In this document: positions 63,432-64,000 of the stretch, one piece after another
Layout: each line of letters opens with the position of its first letter
How positions within the stretch are numbered: position 1 is the stretch's first letter
Origin: Marinibacterium anthonyi
GTDB taxonomy: Bacteria; Pseudomonadota; Alphaproteobacteria; Rhodobacterales; Rhodobacteraceae
Length of the DNA stretch: 64,000 bases
Assembly (NCBI GenBank): GCA_003217735.2
Contig: CP031585.1
Location: 1,847,501 to 1,911,500, forward strand
Direction of reading: 5' to 3'
The notes under the pieces: model-generated
The model's input: the letters and a program-made list of their open reading frames with translations, nothing else
Told to the model about the DNA's origin: nothing
The model's database searches: none
Translations under genes and position numbers: made by a program

Positions 63432-64000
63432 GCGTCCATCACCCGCCCCAGGGCGCGCAGGAAATGATCCACCTCCGCCGTGCTCAGGCACAGCGGCGGG
63501 CGGATCTTCAGCGTCGCGCCGTATTTCCCGGCGGCGCCGATCAGCACGCCTTCGCCCCGAAGCCCGTTGATGATCCGCGTCGTGGCATCGGGGTCCGGTT
63601 TGGCGCCGTCGGCCTTGCGGATGTCCACGCCCAGGAACAGCCCCGCGCCGCGCACCTCGCCGATCAACGGCGTCGTCCGGGCCAGCGCCAAAAGCCCCGA
63701 TTTCAGCCGCCCGCCGACATAGGCGGCGTTCTCCTGCAGCTTTTCGGCCTCGATCACCCGCAGCACGGCATGGCCCGCCGCCGCCGCCACCGGGTTGCCG
63801 CCGAACGTGTTGAAATACCCGACCTCGCGACAGAAGACGGCCAGCAATTCGGGCCGCGTCGCCATCGCGGCCATCGGGAACCCGTTGCCCATGGGCTTGC
63901 CCATGGTGACGATGTCGGGCGTCACCCCGTGCCGCCCGAAGCCCCAGAACGACGTGCCGGTGCGGGCAAAGCCCGGCTGCACCTCGTCGGCGATGAACAG
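63428..64000 (-). CDS. Class III PLP-dependent aminotransferase, C-terminal part (runs off right edge)
   Basis: Last 190 residues of a class III aminotransferase. LFIADEVQPGFARTG holds the PLP-pyridine Asp, and TMGKPMGNGFPMAA the PLP Lys, the pattern shared by AGXT2-like enzymes and by ethanolamine-phosphate phospho-lyases; EVRGAGLFLGVDI follows. The N-terminus lies beyond 64000, so a fused kinase domain, known in some relatives, cannot be excluded. It converges on mgdD. Confidence 0.88.
   Translation of the reverse strand: MFIADEVQPGFARTGTSFWGFGRHGVTPDIVTMGKPMGNGFPMAAMATRPELLAVFCREVGYFNTFGGNPVAAAAGHAVLRVIEAEKLQENAAYVGGRLKSGLLALARTTPLIGEVRGAGLFLGVDIRKADGAKPDPDATTRIINGLRGEGVLIGAAGKYGATLKIRPPLCLSTAEVDHFLRALGRVMDA

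Overview
The window is about 64 kb of GC-rich DNA packed with short-spaced, overlapping operons. Several features point to an alphaproteobacterium of the order Rhodobacterales, probably the Roseobacter group: two TRAP transporters, a trimethylamine/TMAO-to-methylamine degradation locus built like that of Ruegeria, heterotetrameric sarcosine-oxidase-like genes, and dispersed GTAGGATGGGT palindromes between genes. I see no rRNA, tRNA, CRISPR array, transposase or prophage gene.

Left end (1-7170): the start of katG diverges from oxyR. These are followed by a LysR regulator diverging from a ygiD-type dioxygenase and a glutathionyl-hydroquinone reductase, and then a leftward TRAP transporter (SBP, small and large permease).

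Auxin region (7171-19363): a 658-base regulatory gap with repeated GTGAATATT-like sites separates the TRAP genes from a rightward operon. Its first eight genes match, in content and in order, the known indole-3-acetic acid degradation cluster iacHABICDEF. The flavin reductase iacG is absent; in its place come a second TRAP transporter, a ketopantoate-reductase-like gene and a class II aldolase. A MarR gene at 24229-24717 is a possible IacR.

Middle (19364-35020): catalase katA, an unknown membrane protein with a small secreted protein, a sulfotransferase, the MarR gene, tex, a diaminopropionate ammonia-lyase and carbamoylase pair facing a RidA protein, two nucleotide-sugar enzymes, a YdcF protein, a LysR regulator and a YciI protein.

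Nitrogen and methylated-amine region (35090-64000): an ammonium transporter with a 55-residue companion; a glutamine-synthetase-like gene coupled to a cytochrome P450; a leftward GMC oxidoreductase, alpha/beta hydrolase and glutamine amidotransferase operon; then tmm-tdm. Between tdm and the N-methylglutamate genes lies a four-gene block (choline-kinase-like kinase, dimethylglycine-dehydrogenase-like enzyme, second GS-like ligase, iron alcohol dehydrogenase). After an XRE-cupin regulator come mgsABC, gmaS and mgdABCD, and the window ends inside a class III aminotransferase.

Together the right half converts TMA to TMAO and then dimethylamine (dimethylamine monooxygenase is not in the window), and methylamine to gamma-glutamylmethylamide, N-methylglutamate and finally glutamate plus a one-carbon unit. 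The most unusual parts are the iac locus without iacG, the GS-P450 pair, and the extra amine module inside the TMA locus.
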